A stretch of DNA of 64,000 bases from Aplectana chamaeleonis (Eukaryota > Nematoda > Chromadorea > Rhabditida > Cosmocercidae): contig JAPDOI010000173.1 of assembly GCA_029168955.1 (NCBI GenBank), positions 62,001 to 126,000 on the forward strand, given 5' to 3'. This document shows positions 47,346 to 57,584 of the stretch, one piece after another. The notes below the pieces were generated by a model. That model was not told the DNA's origin, ran no database searches, and saw nothing but the letters and a program-made list of their open reading frames with translations. Position 1 is the first letter of the stretch. Each line of letters begins with the position of its first letter. Made by a program: the position numbers and the translations under genes.

Positions 47346-47779
47346 TTAAGGGCAGGGTTCGCGATAAAAAATAGTTTATTGTGGTATCTTTTTGAGAAGG
47401 TAAGCCTGGTCTTCACAAAAATGAAAATAAGTGGAAATCCGAAGAAAAAACGCTTAAAAACAAGCTATTGCTGGGTCTCAGCCCGCCCCCAATTCAGTAG
47501 ATTTCTGAAATTGCTTGTTTTGTAGTCTTTTATTCTGCATTTAAAGTAATTGCTGGACACCGAGAGACTACTAACTTTTTTAGCGGCAAAATAGAAGGCG
47601 GAAAATACGCATTTATAAATAACCTGTTAGTTGGGGGTGTGCGCACCCACCAATTAGCCGTTCTGACTTGTTTTTGTGCATTTTTATGCAACTTCTCCCA
47701 TATTTTCACTTTTGTGATGGCCAGACCTGCATTCTTATAAAGAAAGTTCAACAATCGTTTTATCGCGAACACTGCTAAC
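47346..47779. mobile_element. MITE, subfamily 1 of the AGGCAG group (older copy)
   Basis: The left end GGGCAGGGTTCGCGATAAAA and the right end ATCGCGAACACTGC, plus internal TTCACTTTTGTGATGGCCAG, match 32411-32861. The ends are more degraded, and the right flank reads TAAC, not TTAA. Confidence 0.78.
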
Positions 47780-47791
47780 GCACTCGTAGTG

Positions 47792-47960
47792 TAGTACTTT
47801 GGCACAATAGGGGTATCATCCCAGGGAAGAGCACGAATTCAACATCCCCTTGTCAGCAGCTGATGCAGTTAGTAGTTCGCAGCAGCTGCTGGTGACAGCG
47901 AGGGGTTGAACCCGATGTCTGTCCTAGGATGCAACCCTTATTGTGCTGAGGTACTACCAT
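47792..47960. mobile_element. Small MITE (about 170 bp), about 65-bp TIRs
   Basis: The left GTAGTACTTTGGCACAATAG and right complement GTAGTACCTCAGCACAATAA pair, continuing through CATCC and TTCAACATCCCC/GGGGTTGAA to CAGCAGCTG near the centre. Confidence 0.78.
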
Positions 47961-47971
47961 ACGGGTGAGTG

Positions 47972-48165
47972 CTCTGAGAGTTTTGGCCGAGCAATAGCCG
48001 ATAAATAGCCACAAAATGCCTGATTTTCGCGTAATAGCCGAGAACAAGGTTGTGTTAGGAAAATAGCCGGTTACCGCGAAATAGGCGTCAAATAGTGGTC
48101 GTCGAGAAACAGCCGCGAAAATGCTCTCAGAGGGGAGTATAAGACGCATTGTTGAGGCAGATTTG
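47972..48165. mobile_element. Inverted-repeat element with internal AATAGCCG repeats
   Basis: TGCTCTGAGAGTTTTGGCCG near 47973 pairs with CGCGAAAATGCTCTCAGAG near 48120-48135. Between them AATAGCCG or close variants recur seven or eight times at irregular spacing. Confidence 0.55.
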
Positions 48166-48185
48166 GATGTCAACACCGCCGTAGG

Positions 48186-48652
48186 TTAAAGGCATCGTAC
48201 GCTCAGAAAACCGTATATTATTTTTTCATGTTTTTGTGTAGCTTGGCCTCTCTAGTGAACGAAAATGTCGAAGGGGCCCATGAAAAACCTTTATTTGTAA
48301 AGAAAAGTCAATAGGAACACATTGCAAATATACATTTGAATTTGGCGCCAAAATGGTTTTTGACGTTTTTACACCTTTGGAGGCCTCGTCACGGTCATTT
48401 TCGAAGTATTTCGGCATGTGGAAATTGTGCCGTAACTGTTTTTCATGTTGTTTGACGGTTGCATCAACATTCTATGAAAAACTGCTAGATGACTGGTGAG
48501 AATTGGTGGCGGATCCTCATCCTAAATCGCTTTCAACCTCATAACCCTACGTTCTTGAGGCGCCAAAGTTTCCCAGTGTGGTCTACCGCGCTCATTCATG
48601 AAATTGAGCCTGAAAAAGGAAAATTGGTTTCCAGCGCGAACGATGCCTTTAA
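48186..48652. mobile_element. MITE, AGGCATCG termini, TTAA on both sides
   Basis: TTAA-AGGCATCGTACGCTCAG on the left pairs with GCGCGAACGATGCCT-TTAA on the right. Both flanks are TTAA. No coding capacity. Confidence 0.8.
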
Positions 48653-49464
48653 GCTACCCTTGTTCTCTCGGTTATTCCTCGATTATCTCGCGAACAACAT
48701 GGTCGCAGCCACCTAGCAGCCAAGAAATAATCAAGAAATACTCGAGAAACAAATCGACAGGATCAGTTGTTGAGCCTGGTGGGCTATTTCTCGGCCAAGA
48801 CTCTCAGTGTGTCTTTAATGATGTTGTATCCGTCATTGACGCGTCGTTGCTACTATCAAAGCGTTATAGGTCATCTGTGCAGTTCCGTAGATATTATATT
48901 ACAAATATGACAAAGGTATTCAGAATCACATCCCCTCTTCACTTGAAAAAAAGTTAAAATGCAATGAGTATTTTTTCTGAAAGTTTTCTGTTTTCTGATT
49001 TCTGTTTTCTGGCCGTTTTGGCCTTTCTGTTTTCTGTTTTCTGACAAACTCGATTTTCTGTCTTCTGTTTTCTAAAATTTTTCAAAAAATTTCCGCACAT
49101 CCCTGGTCGCAGTGCAGTGCACGACGACACGACACACCATCCAGCTGACGCTAAACAGCGCGCAAATTGTGGAAAAGTGTGGATTGGCCGCGACACGAAG
49201 ACGACACCGTCGCGCGTAACAGCTCCCACTAATTTCGCCGCGCGCGACGGCTATCAGTGTTGGACGCGATCGATTGCAGCGCTGGGCGCGGCGGGTTGCA
49301 CCAGTCCGTACACCGCGACCCCGTTGCCGCGACACAAGTATGCACTAGGCCTTAGCGACAGCACCGGCCAACGAGGTGTCGATCATGCGCGACGATCTAC
49401 CTAAGCGGCACCGTTCACTTATTAGACTGATCTCTACAAGGTGACTCTACAATCTGCCCCAAAC
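48653..49464. other. No gene seen
   Basis: It contains the TTTCTG simple repeat (48975-49060) and a GC-rich stretch at 49100-49400 with many CGCGAC/GTCGCG words. No exon borders were found. Confidence 0.4.
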
Positions 49465-49706
49465 CTTTTTGAGAAGAGGGAGCCAAGTTCTAGTTTCGAA
49501 AGAGCCTCCAACGGCGGTAATCGCGCTCTTTGGGAACCTATTGTTGATATTTGTGAATATTCCTCATGAAGAAACCTCGATATAACTGTTTGAGCATCTT
49601 CGTCTCGTATAGCGATAAGTTGGTTGATAATATATCGTATTCCGTCAGGATTTCCTTCCATTTCTGATCTTCCATTACGTCGAACTGGATCTGTGACGAA
49701 TCGCAA
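49465..49706 (-). CDS. Host gene exon (242 bp)
   Basis: Acceptor TTAATGTTTTCAG and donor CAAAAAG/GTTTGG bound 80 codons plus two bases. In phase 0 (matching the exon at 55025) it reads LRFVTDPVRRNGRSEMEGNP, then DGIRYIINQLIAIRDEDAQT and SRFLHEEYSQIS, with no stop. Its two leftover bases fit the next exon at 37110. A second frame is open for about 47 codons only (starting CDSSQIQFDVMEDQKWKE) and could be used with an earlier donor, so the frame choice is likely but not certain. Confidence 0.65.
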
Positions 49707-50035
49707 CTGAAAACATTAATTCGTCTTGAAGCCGAAAATCATTACCCCGATGAAGAAGGAAAAGCATATGTCAAAACATATCACCTAGAAAAAGCAGTGA
49801 AACTATTGTGCTATTAAATGAGTCTGCACTCATTCTGGCGATATCCTTCCGGATGTGTTTGTTTACTCTCATTGTTTTCAATTTTTTTTGTGTTCGGCAT
49901 TGCTCTTATATTTTCTTTTTTTCATCAATGTACAACATCCAGCATGTTACACTCTTGATTATTTATTTGATAGTTGTTTTTGGCGCGTTCATCTAAGCGC
50001 CATGAATAAATAGAAAAATAAATATGGGTGCTACT
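49707..50035. other. Intron, no gene seen
   Basis: AT-rich. The small plus-strand ORF (49808-49996) is Phe/Ile-rich low complexity and is not supported. Confidence 0.5.
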
Positions 50036-50039
50036 GTCT

Positions 50040-50205
50040 ATGCTTCCGCCGCCGAGCCGTGCGGCGAAGTGCAGTTCAACTATATCGGTCACGCGGCACG
50101 TTTAGAGTTCGTCTGCACAAATTTTGTAAAAAGCGCCGCACGCGGCCGTGCTGCCACGCAGCCCAAGAGGAGTAGGCGGAGCGGCGGCCGCTCGGCGGCG
50201 ATGAT
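50040..50205. mobile_element. GC-rich palindromic MITE, family C
   Basis: CTTCCGCCGCCGAGCCGTGC on the left and GGCGGCCGCTCGGCGGCGAT on the right pair. The centre TCGGTCACGCGGCACG corresponds to GATCATGCGGCGCGGCACG in other copies. Confidence 0.65.
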
Positions 50206-50381
50206 ATCAAAATAAAGGATAAGATTTCAGAATCGGAATCGTCAACGATAAGTCGGTGTAGGTAGGGTTAATTCAACTACGAGATATTAATTTTTTTAAA
50301 GAAGATAACAGGGGAGCACATATAATCCGGTTAGAACTAATCTAAACCCATTAGCTTATCACCTAGTGTAAGTCATATATA

Positions 50382-50525
50382 GAGTTCACGTAACGAATCT
50401 AGTCTGATGAGTGGAAGGGGCTGCGACGGTAGTTCGCCGCGCGCTAATTGAAACCCCGTTGGTCAAAGATGCCGCCAACTACGCACGGCCGGCCACCTGG
50501 TTCATGCGTCAGACTAAATTGAATG
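50382..50525 (+). repeat. Dispersed repeat family D, copy 1
   Basis: About 140 bp with roughly 80-85% identity to 57585-57725: AGAGTT-ACGTAA, GGGGCTGCGACGGT, CGCCGCGCGC, GCCGCCAAC and ATGCGTC. Both copies keep an open frame (GAATV-RRA-IE-PL-K-AAN-ARPA-W). It could be part of a larger transposon or a coding relic. Confidence 0.65.
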
Positions 50526-50749
50526 CGGAAACCTTATCATATACAGTAGCGGGCATGAATCTATTGACACGGCCCTTTCACGAATATATTTTCATACATA
50601 CATACCTTGGCTAGGCCTCAGCGAAACTTGATGAAATCTTACTAGAAAACCTCGCATGGTGTACCCCGGATCAGAAAGCTGATAAATGTTTTCTAGTCAA
50701 CTCTGGCATGCCCTCTTGGAATCTGAACTTGGATTTTGCTACGGACATC

Positions 50750-52140
50750 TGCAAAAAAAGTTATAGCCTGTCAGAGTTCGTAATTCCCGCCTTTTTCTAT
50801 CAAAAACGCGCATAGGTGTTTGCGAAATCCCGGAACGGACCTCATGCTTGTGTTCAGCGCCCGAAACTACACCACTGAGCAAATTTTGGATAAAGGCACA
50901 TTTTCCAAACCTTGCACAGACTAACAAGGAAGTATAAAAAGCGCACATAGGTCGGATCTACCAAAACGACAAGTATCGTTAGTATCTCTTCTGGCTCAGT
51001 AGTGAAATTGCGCAGTATCCCGACCCGAGCTGCAGGTTCTAAGAAGTTACAAGCTTAAAGAGGTAGTTTTTTGTGCTTTTTGTACCTTCCAAATAGCGCA
51101 TCAGTCTTCGTTGTAAACGGACCTCATAAATGTGTTCAGCGCTCAAAACTACAATCCTGAGCAAAGTTGGGGTGAAGGCACATTTTCCATACTTTGTCCA
51201 GACTGACAGCGTTTTGGATTTGCACGATTTTTCGGTTGGGCGTTTATTTATATCGATTACAGAGCTCTGGAAGCGTTTAAAAACATGTTCCAGATTTGAC
51301 TTAGAATTCTGCCCGGAGGGTTTTTTTGGTTCGCTGATCACGATTCTGTGGTTTATGAGTCGATTTTCCAACGGTTTCGGCTAATATCGTTTGAAGCTTA
51401 CCAACCGGGGACAACTTCGAGGGAAAAACGCCGCTCTCAAGATTTCCGGATTTCTACGATAGATGTGTCTCAAAATTATTCGCTAAGGATTATCTGGAGT
51501 GCTAGACACGAGTCTGGGGTCCGTTTATCGATTTTTTGCAGACTACTGTAGACTTCGGTGGGTATACGGTAGTTTGGACAAAAACTCAGATTTTACTCAA
51601 AATTTGTATACGGGGGTTTTTCGGGGTGAAGAAGGTGAATTCAACGTCCGTTTGTAGATTCTCAAAATACTAAGGCGGGTTTTACCTCTTAAATAGCATA
51701 TCACCTACAGTAACCTACAATAAACCTCAGAATTTTGACAAACAGACCCCAAATTCGTTTTCAGCACATTAGATTACCCATGAAAACACGTTCTGAGCAG
51801 AATCTGAATTTTTTTTCAAAAAACCCCAAAAAGTTTTTATGGGTACCCTTGCATTTTCGCGAAACTTCAAGAACGTTTTGGAACCAGCTGCTCGCGGCGG
51901 GACTCTGCACATTTTTACTATTCAGCCGCGAGAGATACTAACGATACTAGTCGTCTTCAGGTCCGATCAAGGCGTTCGTTGTATACTTCCCTTGTGAGAG
52001 CGTTTTGAACTTGTGAAGATTTTCGGTTGGGCGTTTATTTCCAGGCAGGTTATTTGGGGCGCTGATCACAAACCTCGGGTTTACTTGACTATTCTCCGAG
52101 CTTTTCGACTTGAATCGTCCGAAGCTTCCCTGGGGAGGTG
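50750..52140. mobile_element. Family R element interrupted by a second family R element (50928-51990)
   Basis: The outer element phrase ACTTTGCACAGACTAA-style (50915) resumes at AGCGTTTTGAACTTGTG (about 51998). The insertion between has inverted ends GGAAGTATA ... TATACTTCC, and GTATCGTTAGTATCTC pairs with GAGATACTAACGATAC for about 120 bp. Both carry the family R core (GGTTGGGCGTTTATTT, GCTGATCACGA). No transposase is visible. Confidence 0.7.
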
Positions 52141-52289
52141 TTGTGAGCAACCGAATCTTATATAAAGTTAATTTATTTTACACTATTTTCCAACTTTCGA
52201 ATATGCATATGAGTATTGGCCTGATATCTCTACAACATTTTAGCTACCGCTTATTGCCAGCCGCCCCAGTGTTGTGGATACACAACCTT
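52141..52289. other. No gene seen
   Basis: Short AT-rich spacer before the LTR-like segment. Confidence 0.4.
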
Positions 52290-52690
52290 GTGAATGTATA
52301 TCTAATATAAAATATATAGATTAAGGCAAATGGTATTGAATACTAAGAATCAGAAAGGTCATAAAACATTGTATAGTTCATCCATAGCCCAGACACCATT
52401 TACAACTCTGCCGTTAGGCATCGTATCCAGAGGGTGGTGTCTGGTAGGCTAATTACACGCGGGTGTGCCTCATAGGTGCCGCTACAATTGATAGATGAGA
52501 TATTGCTTGAGGCTCGGTGAACCATGTGAATATATGTGTAATTACAACTTTGTATGATACTTGTTTGTGGGGCCGCTCCCCAATCTGTATAAAAGGCGAT
52601 GGAATGTTAATATTGGGTTCGTCTGTTCACTGAGCAGTCGCTTGTTAATAAATCTATATATTGCAAGTGTCTGTAACCATTGGTAATCCA
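52290..52690 (+). repeat. LTR-like segment (solo LTR or partner of the BEL remnant)
   Basis: On the plus strand a TATA box (TGTATAAAAGG, about 52588) is followed about 65 bp later by AATAAA and then TGTCTGTAACCATTGGTAATC, resembling R-U5 plus a TGG-starting primer site. The BEL coding remnant next to it reads on the opposite strand, so their relationship is unclear. No second LTR was found. Confidence 0.4.
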
Positions 52691-54572
52691 CCAAATTTCC
52701 TTGATGTGATCTTCACTCGTTTTGCTGCCGATATTGGGTGATGCTAGTCCGTTCAGGTTCTTGAGGCCCTTCTTGTAGCCATTAAGTGAAGATGTCATGG
52801 ATGTTGCCACGATGGTGGAGCTGATTTGATAATTTCTATTGGTTTTAGAGTTACATGTGATACTCGTAGAAGAGACGATGTAGCCGAATACTGTTGACGT
52901 TAAAAGTTAACCAGATGGCAGTCTAATGACAGGAACATTGTGCTCGATGATATCGCTCAGGAGGTCTTGTCCAATGAGAATCTCTGGGGACACTTCTGTA
53001 CATGAGCGCTAAAGCTGAGAAACTGCTATACTCCTTTTCTTTATGAAGTTCTTGTCTGCCGCCGTCAATTCAGCAGCTGTCGTGCAGAAATTCGGTCTAT
53101 TCTTGGTTGACAGTGACACGTTTCGTAGCTTTTTCGAGCAGAATCGACTTCTCAGAGTTATGCATGTTTCATTGAGACTGGGTTTTTCTTGCGATTTTCC
53201 AATTCCAGCAGTTGTGGGCATCGTTGAGCTTGTTACAGGAAGCTGCATCCGATCTGCGACCCCGCTTCTCAGAAAGCTTCTTCGAGATCCAGAATCCAAC
53301 ACTAGGGTTATTGGCTCATATTCCATTTCAGCTTCATTGAAAATCAGTGCCGATGCTATGGGCATCACTTTCTGTCTGACTTGCTGACGGTTTTGTGAAA
53401 CGTTGCAGTGGAGAGCCTGCGCTGAGATTACTTCTGGTTGGCCGACATACTCTGCTTCCGATGGCGTGTTGGAACTGTTGCTGCCAAACCGATGACTTTT
53501 GTATGTATATTTCTGATGCATGATATGAGACGGACGAATTTATTTAAGGATATCCTTCTGTCGACAGTAGTCATTGCCGAACATTGTCTTCATTGTAAGT
53601 TCTGTCGCCTCTTGAAGTGCTATTATTTCATCAATTGCTTCGATAATATCGTTCACTCCATATGAGAAACCGGCTTCATTCTCCTTCTTGATCACCTTGC
53701 TGCAAATTTCCTCCGTGAATTTTGAGAGAATTAGACGTCTCCACACTCTGTCGGCGTTCATTGATACACCAGTCTGCTCGAGGTGTGTGATGCGAGACGA
53801 AATGGCTGAGAAAGTTTCACGACAGCTTTTTGGTTTCTCGCGCTCGAAGTAGATGTTCGATTTCATTAATCAAGACATCGGCTATACTCGATGATCTGTC
53901 GAACTGTTTTTTTTTGAGGATGTTCACAGCAATGTAGTATTTTTCTCCTAAGACAGGGATTCTGCTAATTGACGCTGCGGCCTTTCCTTTCAGCGCCTGT
54001 TTCAGGAATAGGAACTTCTCTCGGTTGTTCAGTTCTATATCGCTGTCAATTAGGGACTCGAAGACCGACCAGAATGTGTTGAATTCTCGGAAGTTACCAG
54101 AAAACGTTGGTACTTCAACCTGTGGTCGCCTCACTCTCACATGGTGATAGCTAATTACTGCACTGCCACTATCGTAGTCATCAGCGTTGCGGCTGTTAGT
54201 GCTGCTGCCAGCCTGTTGGCTACCGTAATTATTCGTTTTTGTGAGGAGCATCGATTGTTGAGCTAATTCTTCTTTTCTGAACTCAATTTTGTTTAGCCAT
54301 TGTATGACTTCTATATCCAAGTTGTTCGCCTCTGATTCCAGATGCTTGTTGAGATCGAGCATCAGCTTACCACTTTCTTTCTGTTCCGACCGTGATTCAA
54401 TCCTTTCGATGGCGTCTTGAACGCATTTGTCCAAGAATTGCTTGGATTTGGTAATGGATCTTGCCAGATTGTTTAACTCCACAGTGCGTTCCCGTATGAA
54501 CGCTTCATATTCTGTTTTTTTAGACAGAAGACGTAACAATCGCAGGTGCGTAAGTTTGCTTGTATGCCCCAC
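52691..54572 (-). mobile_element. BEL/Pao retrotransposon remnant: gag and aspartic protease, pol missing
   Basis: On the minus strand, a gag N-terminal region with helical Glu/Lys-rich sequence (54572-54200) precedes the gag core. That core reads VEVPTFSGNFREFNTFWSVF and FLFLKQALKGKAAASISRIP (about 54120-53940), typical of BEL gag (DUF1759). After a frameshift near 53840, KSCRETFSAISS and gag C-terminal sequence follow. The protease (DUF1758-type) shows LVLDSGSRRSFL with the catalytic DSG near 53290 and EILIGQDLLSDII near 52960. The zinc-knuckle region is shortened, a stop follows IRLPSG, and RT, RNase H and integrase are absent. It lies in the same-strand host intron. Confidence 0.82.
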
Positions 54573-54704
54573 CTAGTTGTATGATAAATCACAATTAATT
54601 TCATTCGAGTTGCTCGCGGCCTCCTATTTTTTGTATATGCGTGTGGGAAGGAAATTATCTCCACAGTTGCGGACAACCGTTGTTGGAGCAAGCAACGAGA
54701 CGAC

Positions 54705-55000
54705 GTACTGTCGTTCTCGGAGACAATTCCGGTCCGCATTTTCCGGACTGCAGCAGTTACATCACGCAATACGTGATAATCGTGCTGGGAGAAAAGGTGG
54801 ATCGCGCCAAGACCAAAGTAGTCGCGGCACAATTATCATACTTTTGCGTGATGCGGCAGCCGTAGTCGGCAATCGCGGACCGGAATTGGGCCCTGAGAAC
54901 GAAGATAGTCCCTGCAAAAATTGGCCATAGTCCCAGCGCGATTATAATCGTATTGCGTGCTGCGGCTATCCGCATCTGCAGGCCGGACAGTAGTTCTCTA
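54705..55000. mobile_element. MITE, family P, with duplicated right end
   Basis: Left CTGTCGTTCTCGGAGACA pairs with GGGCCCTGAGAACGAAGAT near 54900, and again, more weakly, with GCCGGACAGTAGTTCTC near 54985. The interior shares CACGCAATACGTGATAATCG with 39137-39333. It sits just downstream of host exon 55025-55204. Confidence 0.7.
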
Positions 55001-55024
55001 TTTACCGCAAATGCCTTGGAATAC

Positions 55025-55204
55025 CTGGTCGATGATGCTGCTGAGTCTGTACTTTCTCGTCAGTCGCTGAAGTTCATTTAGATGGACAACTTGCTGAAGT
55101 CTTGCTGCTCCTGCCTCCAATATTTCGCTGGCTGCGACTTGATGGTCTTTCTTCTGGTTCAGATTCCTCTGCTCTATTTCCAAAACCCGTACTTGTTCGC
55201 GGAG
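55025..55204 (-). CDS. Host gene exon (coiled coil)
   Basis: Acceptor AATATCATTAAG and donor GACCAG/GTATTC bound exactly 60 codons in phase 0: LREQVRVLEIEQRNLNQKKD, then HQVAASEILEAGAARLQQVV and HLNELQRLTRKYRLSSIIDQ. Leucine/charged heptad spacing indicates coiled coil. The upstream intron is 55 bp. Confidence 0.8.
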
Positions 55205-55259
55205 CTTAATGATATTAAAATATTCTACATTTCCAGTGTTTCAAAACATATGTACCTAC

Positions 55260-55435
55260 CTCTGTAACAACTCTTTCATTAGTGCTTCTCTGCTGCTGCA
55301 ACTCTTTGGACATCACCTTCAGCTTTTCATTGAGCCTCTCAGTTTCCTTTGTGTAGAAACGCTCGCAGTCACGAAACTGTGACTTCAGCTGATCAACTGC
55401 TTTCAGGTCTTCCTCAGATAAATTTTCATTTCGAC
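55260..55435 (-). CDS. Host gene exon (coiled coil)
   Basis: Acceptor TTCTGTCAG and donor ACAGAG/GTAGGT bound 176 bp entered in phase 1: RNENLSEEDLKAVDQLKSQF, then RDCERFYTKETERLNEKLKV and MSKELQQQRSTNERVVTE. Strong coiled-coil character. It ends in phase 0, matching the next exon. Confidence 0.85.
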
Positions 55436-55502
55436 CTGACAGAATTTTTTTATACATACCCATACAAATTTCCAGCCTAATTCAAAAGATCAGCCTACAT
55501 AC

Positions 55503-55617
55503 CTCGAGCACGATCAATTTTCCAAAGAATTTGGTCAGCTTTCCTGGCTTCTTTTGTAATTCTCAGGTCAGTGCTGGCACGTTCTAGTTCCGCTTCAACG
55601 TCAGAAAGTGTCTTCTG
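55503..55617 (-). CDS. Host gene exon (coiled coil)
   Basis: Acceptor ACACTATTACAG and donor CTCGAG/GTATGT bound 115 bp: QKTLSDVEAELERASTDLRI then TKEARKADQILWKIDRAR plus one base. A second AG three bases downstream could drop the first Gln. Phase fits both neighbours. Confidence 0.82.
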
Positions 55618-55720
55618 CTGTAATAGTGTAATTTGAGATTTCAGTGTCCAGTCAATAAATGAAATATTTATGAATAGGAAGCAACGTTGACGTATATAAG
55701 AAAATTAGGAAGATTGTCAC

Positions 55721-55858
55721 CATGGTCTTGATTTTTTCCTGGGCCTCAATAATCTCCTTATCACGCAAGTCACATTCTTTCCGGTCCTCCAATACTTTTC
55801 GCTCGAATGTTGCCAGTGCTTCCTTCTGTGTATCCCTTTCACGGCGAGCAAGGACGAG
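55721..55858 (-). CDS. Host gene exon (coiled coil), most upstream in the model
   Basis: Acceptor TTGAGACTTCAG and donor ACCATG/GTGACA (GT present but not the usual GTAAG/GTGAG) bound 46 codons in phase 0: LVLARRERDTQKEALATFER, then KVLEDRKECDLRDKEIIEAQ and EKIKTM. Highly charged coiled coil. No initiator Met fits here, so the gene must continue upstream. Confidence 0.78.
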
Positions 55859-55869
55859 CTGAAGTCTCA

Positions 55870-56079
55870 ATAATCAAAGGCGATGAATGGCAGGAAGGTT
55901 TGATCAAAAGCAAGCTTCACGATGAAAACTGTTGACGAGTTCTACTCGTCGAATTTCAAATCTAACGCTCATTGTAAAGAAAATGATGATAGAGAAAGGC
56001 TGGAAGCGAAACGCCCCTGAACAAGGTGTGACGGCTGTCGGTGGTGGCCCACCACCAGTTCATGATACATTGCCTCCAC
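55870..56079. other. No gene seen
   Basis: Sequence upstream of the first recovered exon. A short AGCTTCACGATGAAAACTG phrase recalls the CACGATG subterminal motif of the AGGCAG MITEs. Confidence 0.35.
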
Positions 56080-56365
56080 TAAGGAGTCGATTAGAGTCCC
56101 ACTGCTGAAAGGCGCGGCAAAATGCAGTGAAGGAGCATAGATCGTACGGGGCCACACGATCGATTCTCCTCCATTGCATGCTGCCGCGCCTTCCAGCGGC
56201 GGGAGTCAATTCGGGCCCTTAGTTATAGGTAGTTTATAGTCCCGCCGCTGAGCGGCGCGGCACAGTGCATTTCTGTTATATTGATCATGCGGCGCGGCAC
56301 GATCGATATTGTGGGATTGCACTTCGCCGCGCCGCTCGGCGGCGGAAGTATAAACGACGCCTTAG
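56080..56365. mobile_element. Two adjacent GC-rich palindromic MITEs, family C
   Basis: Copy 1 (about 56080-56215) has CACTGCTGAAAGGCGCGGC against GCCGCGCCTTCCAGCGGCG. Copy 2 (about 56225-56365) has GTCCCGCCGCTGAGCGGCGC against GCGCCGCTCGGCGGCGGAAG, with centre GATCATGCGGCGCGGCACGA identical to the copy at 25253. Flanks are TTTATAG/TATAAAC. Confidence 0.75.
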
Positions 56366-56457
56366 GCGGCTCCCATACATCGCGGCAACACGCGCTCTCA
56401 TTGCTCCGCGCTTCCATTCGCTGCTGAATGCTTCTCAACGTTTGCCTACATTCTCAC

Positions 56458-56555
56458 CTCAGTATGTCACAACAGCTCGTCTCATCTCCGTTGAGGTCAG
56501 AGCCAGAACTGCTGATGCACAGCGCAGAGACGGTGAGCAGCCGATTGCCAGCCTT
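56458..56555 (-). CDS. Candidate further upstream exon of the host gene
   Basis: Acceptor TATTCTTCCTGCAG and donor CTGAG/GTGAGA bound 98 bp with one open frame, beginning KAGNRLLTVSALCISSSGSD. It ends with two leftover bases and so cannot join 55721-55858 directly in the chosen frame; another exon would be needed. The plus strand also offers an exon-like reading (acceptor CTCACCTCAG, donor GACG/GTGAGC), so strand and reality are uncertain. Confidence 0.3.
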
Positions 56556-56954
56556 CTGCAGGAAGAATACTGGTCTGCTGCAGTGTCCTATGGATAGCCA
56601 TGGCGAAAAACAGCAAACGCGTGAGAGTGAGCGTGAGAACACGTTAGCAGATGGCCAATAGCTCAGACATAGGAGCGGACTTATCGCGACGCATAATAGG
56701 AACAATCGCGTGATCGACGGCGATCAAACCGGTAGTTGAGGGCGATCAAACCGGCAATTGGAGCGATCAACCCGTCTTTAGAGCGCGGTCAACACTAAAA
56801 GAGCAGGCGATCAGTACACTTTCATTATAATAGGACATACCGCGCACAAACCTTCAGCACGTAGCCGTAGGCCTGCGTGCTGTCAACCCTACAGGGCCAA
56901 ACAAGTTTTTTCCACGGGTGGCCCTCGAAAGTAAACAGTATGGGGTTCTATGAA

Positions 56955-57172
56955 GCGCCCATAGCCACAAACACAAAAGATCACCGTCGCTAGGGGAGGT
57001 GCGGCTAAAAATTTATTATTGATTGTATCTTGAGCTACCGCGGCTATCTACAGCTCAATAGAGCGAGGCATGTATAGATAGCCACAATCGTCAAGGATAC
57101 AATCATTATATCATTCTCAACCGTACCTCCCGTAACGACAGAGGTCGCCTGTTATTCTTAACTATGGGCGCT
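56955..57172. mobile_element. MITE, about 95-bp arms
   Basis: GCGCCCATAG on the left and CTATGGGCGC on the right. The arms pair through GGGGAGGTGCGG/CCGTACCTCCC and GATTGTATCTTGA/TCAAGGATACAATC to GGCTATCTA at the centre. Confidence 0.8.
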
Positions 57173-57584
57173 CACTTAGAGGTCACCCAAGAATGACTTG
57201 GATGGCCTACAATACCGGGAAATCGGTCTACAAACCGAGACAAGACTCAATTTGCACTCGCTACGGGCCGGATTCATACTTACCGCGACAAATGAAGAGA
57301 AGCTGTGCTTACAATCCTTATCGACCAAAAATCTATATGCATCCATGGACGATTGAAATAAACTCTGTATCGCGTCCGCGGTGAATATGGTTGCAGGCCA
57401 TTTTCACTGATTCTCAGTCCTAACATCAAAATAGATATAATTTCATTTTCGTTCGCATCTTGAACAAATCGCAAAGGCACTTAAATGTACTGGACGCACA
57501 GTTATGCTTGAATCATTAAAGAAAAATTCGAATAATGCCTAGTGGATACTGGATATTTAATACTACTGTGGATAATGGATACAT

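Larger units (their letters stand above)
27849..55858 (-). other. Host gene span: 11-exon minus-strand gene with transposon-filled introns
   Basis: Exons at 55721-55858, 55503-55617, 55260-55435, 55025-55204, 49465-49706, 37110-37189, 36763-36906, 36525-36703, 28184-28274, 27996-28126 and 27849-27926 each have GT/AG borders and join without a phase conflict (1554 bp, 517 codons plus TGA). Three introns exceed 5 kb and contain BEL, RTE, Penelope and many MITE copies; the others are 55-203 bp. The N-terminal 200 or so residues look coiled-coil. The C-terminal third is rich in Ser, Arg and Lys. The family was not recognised. The 5' exons are missing from this model, and exons inside the long introns could have been missed. 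Confidence 0.7.

Noticed and set aside
56428..56661. Plus-strand exon starting MSQQLVSSPLRSEPE
   Set aside because: The same bases give equally good splice borders on the minus strand; no neighbouring plus-strand exon.
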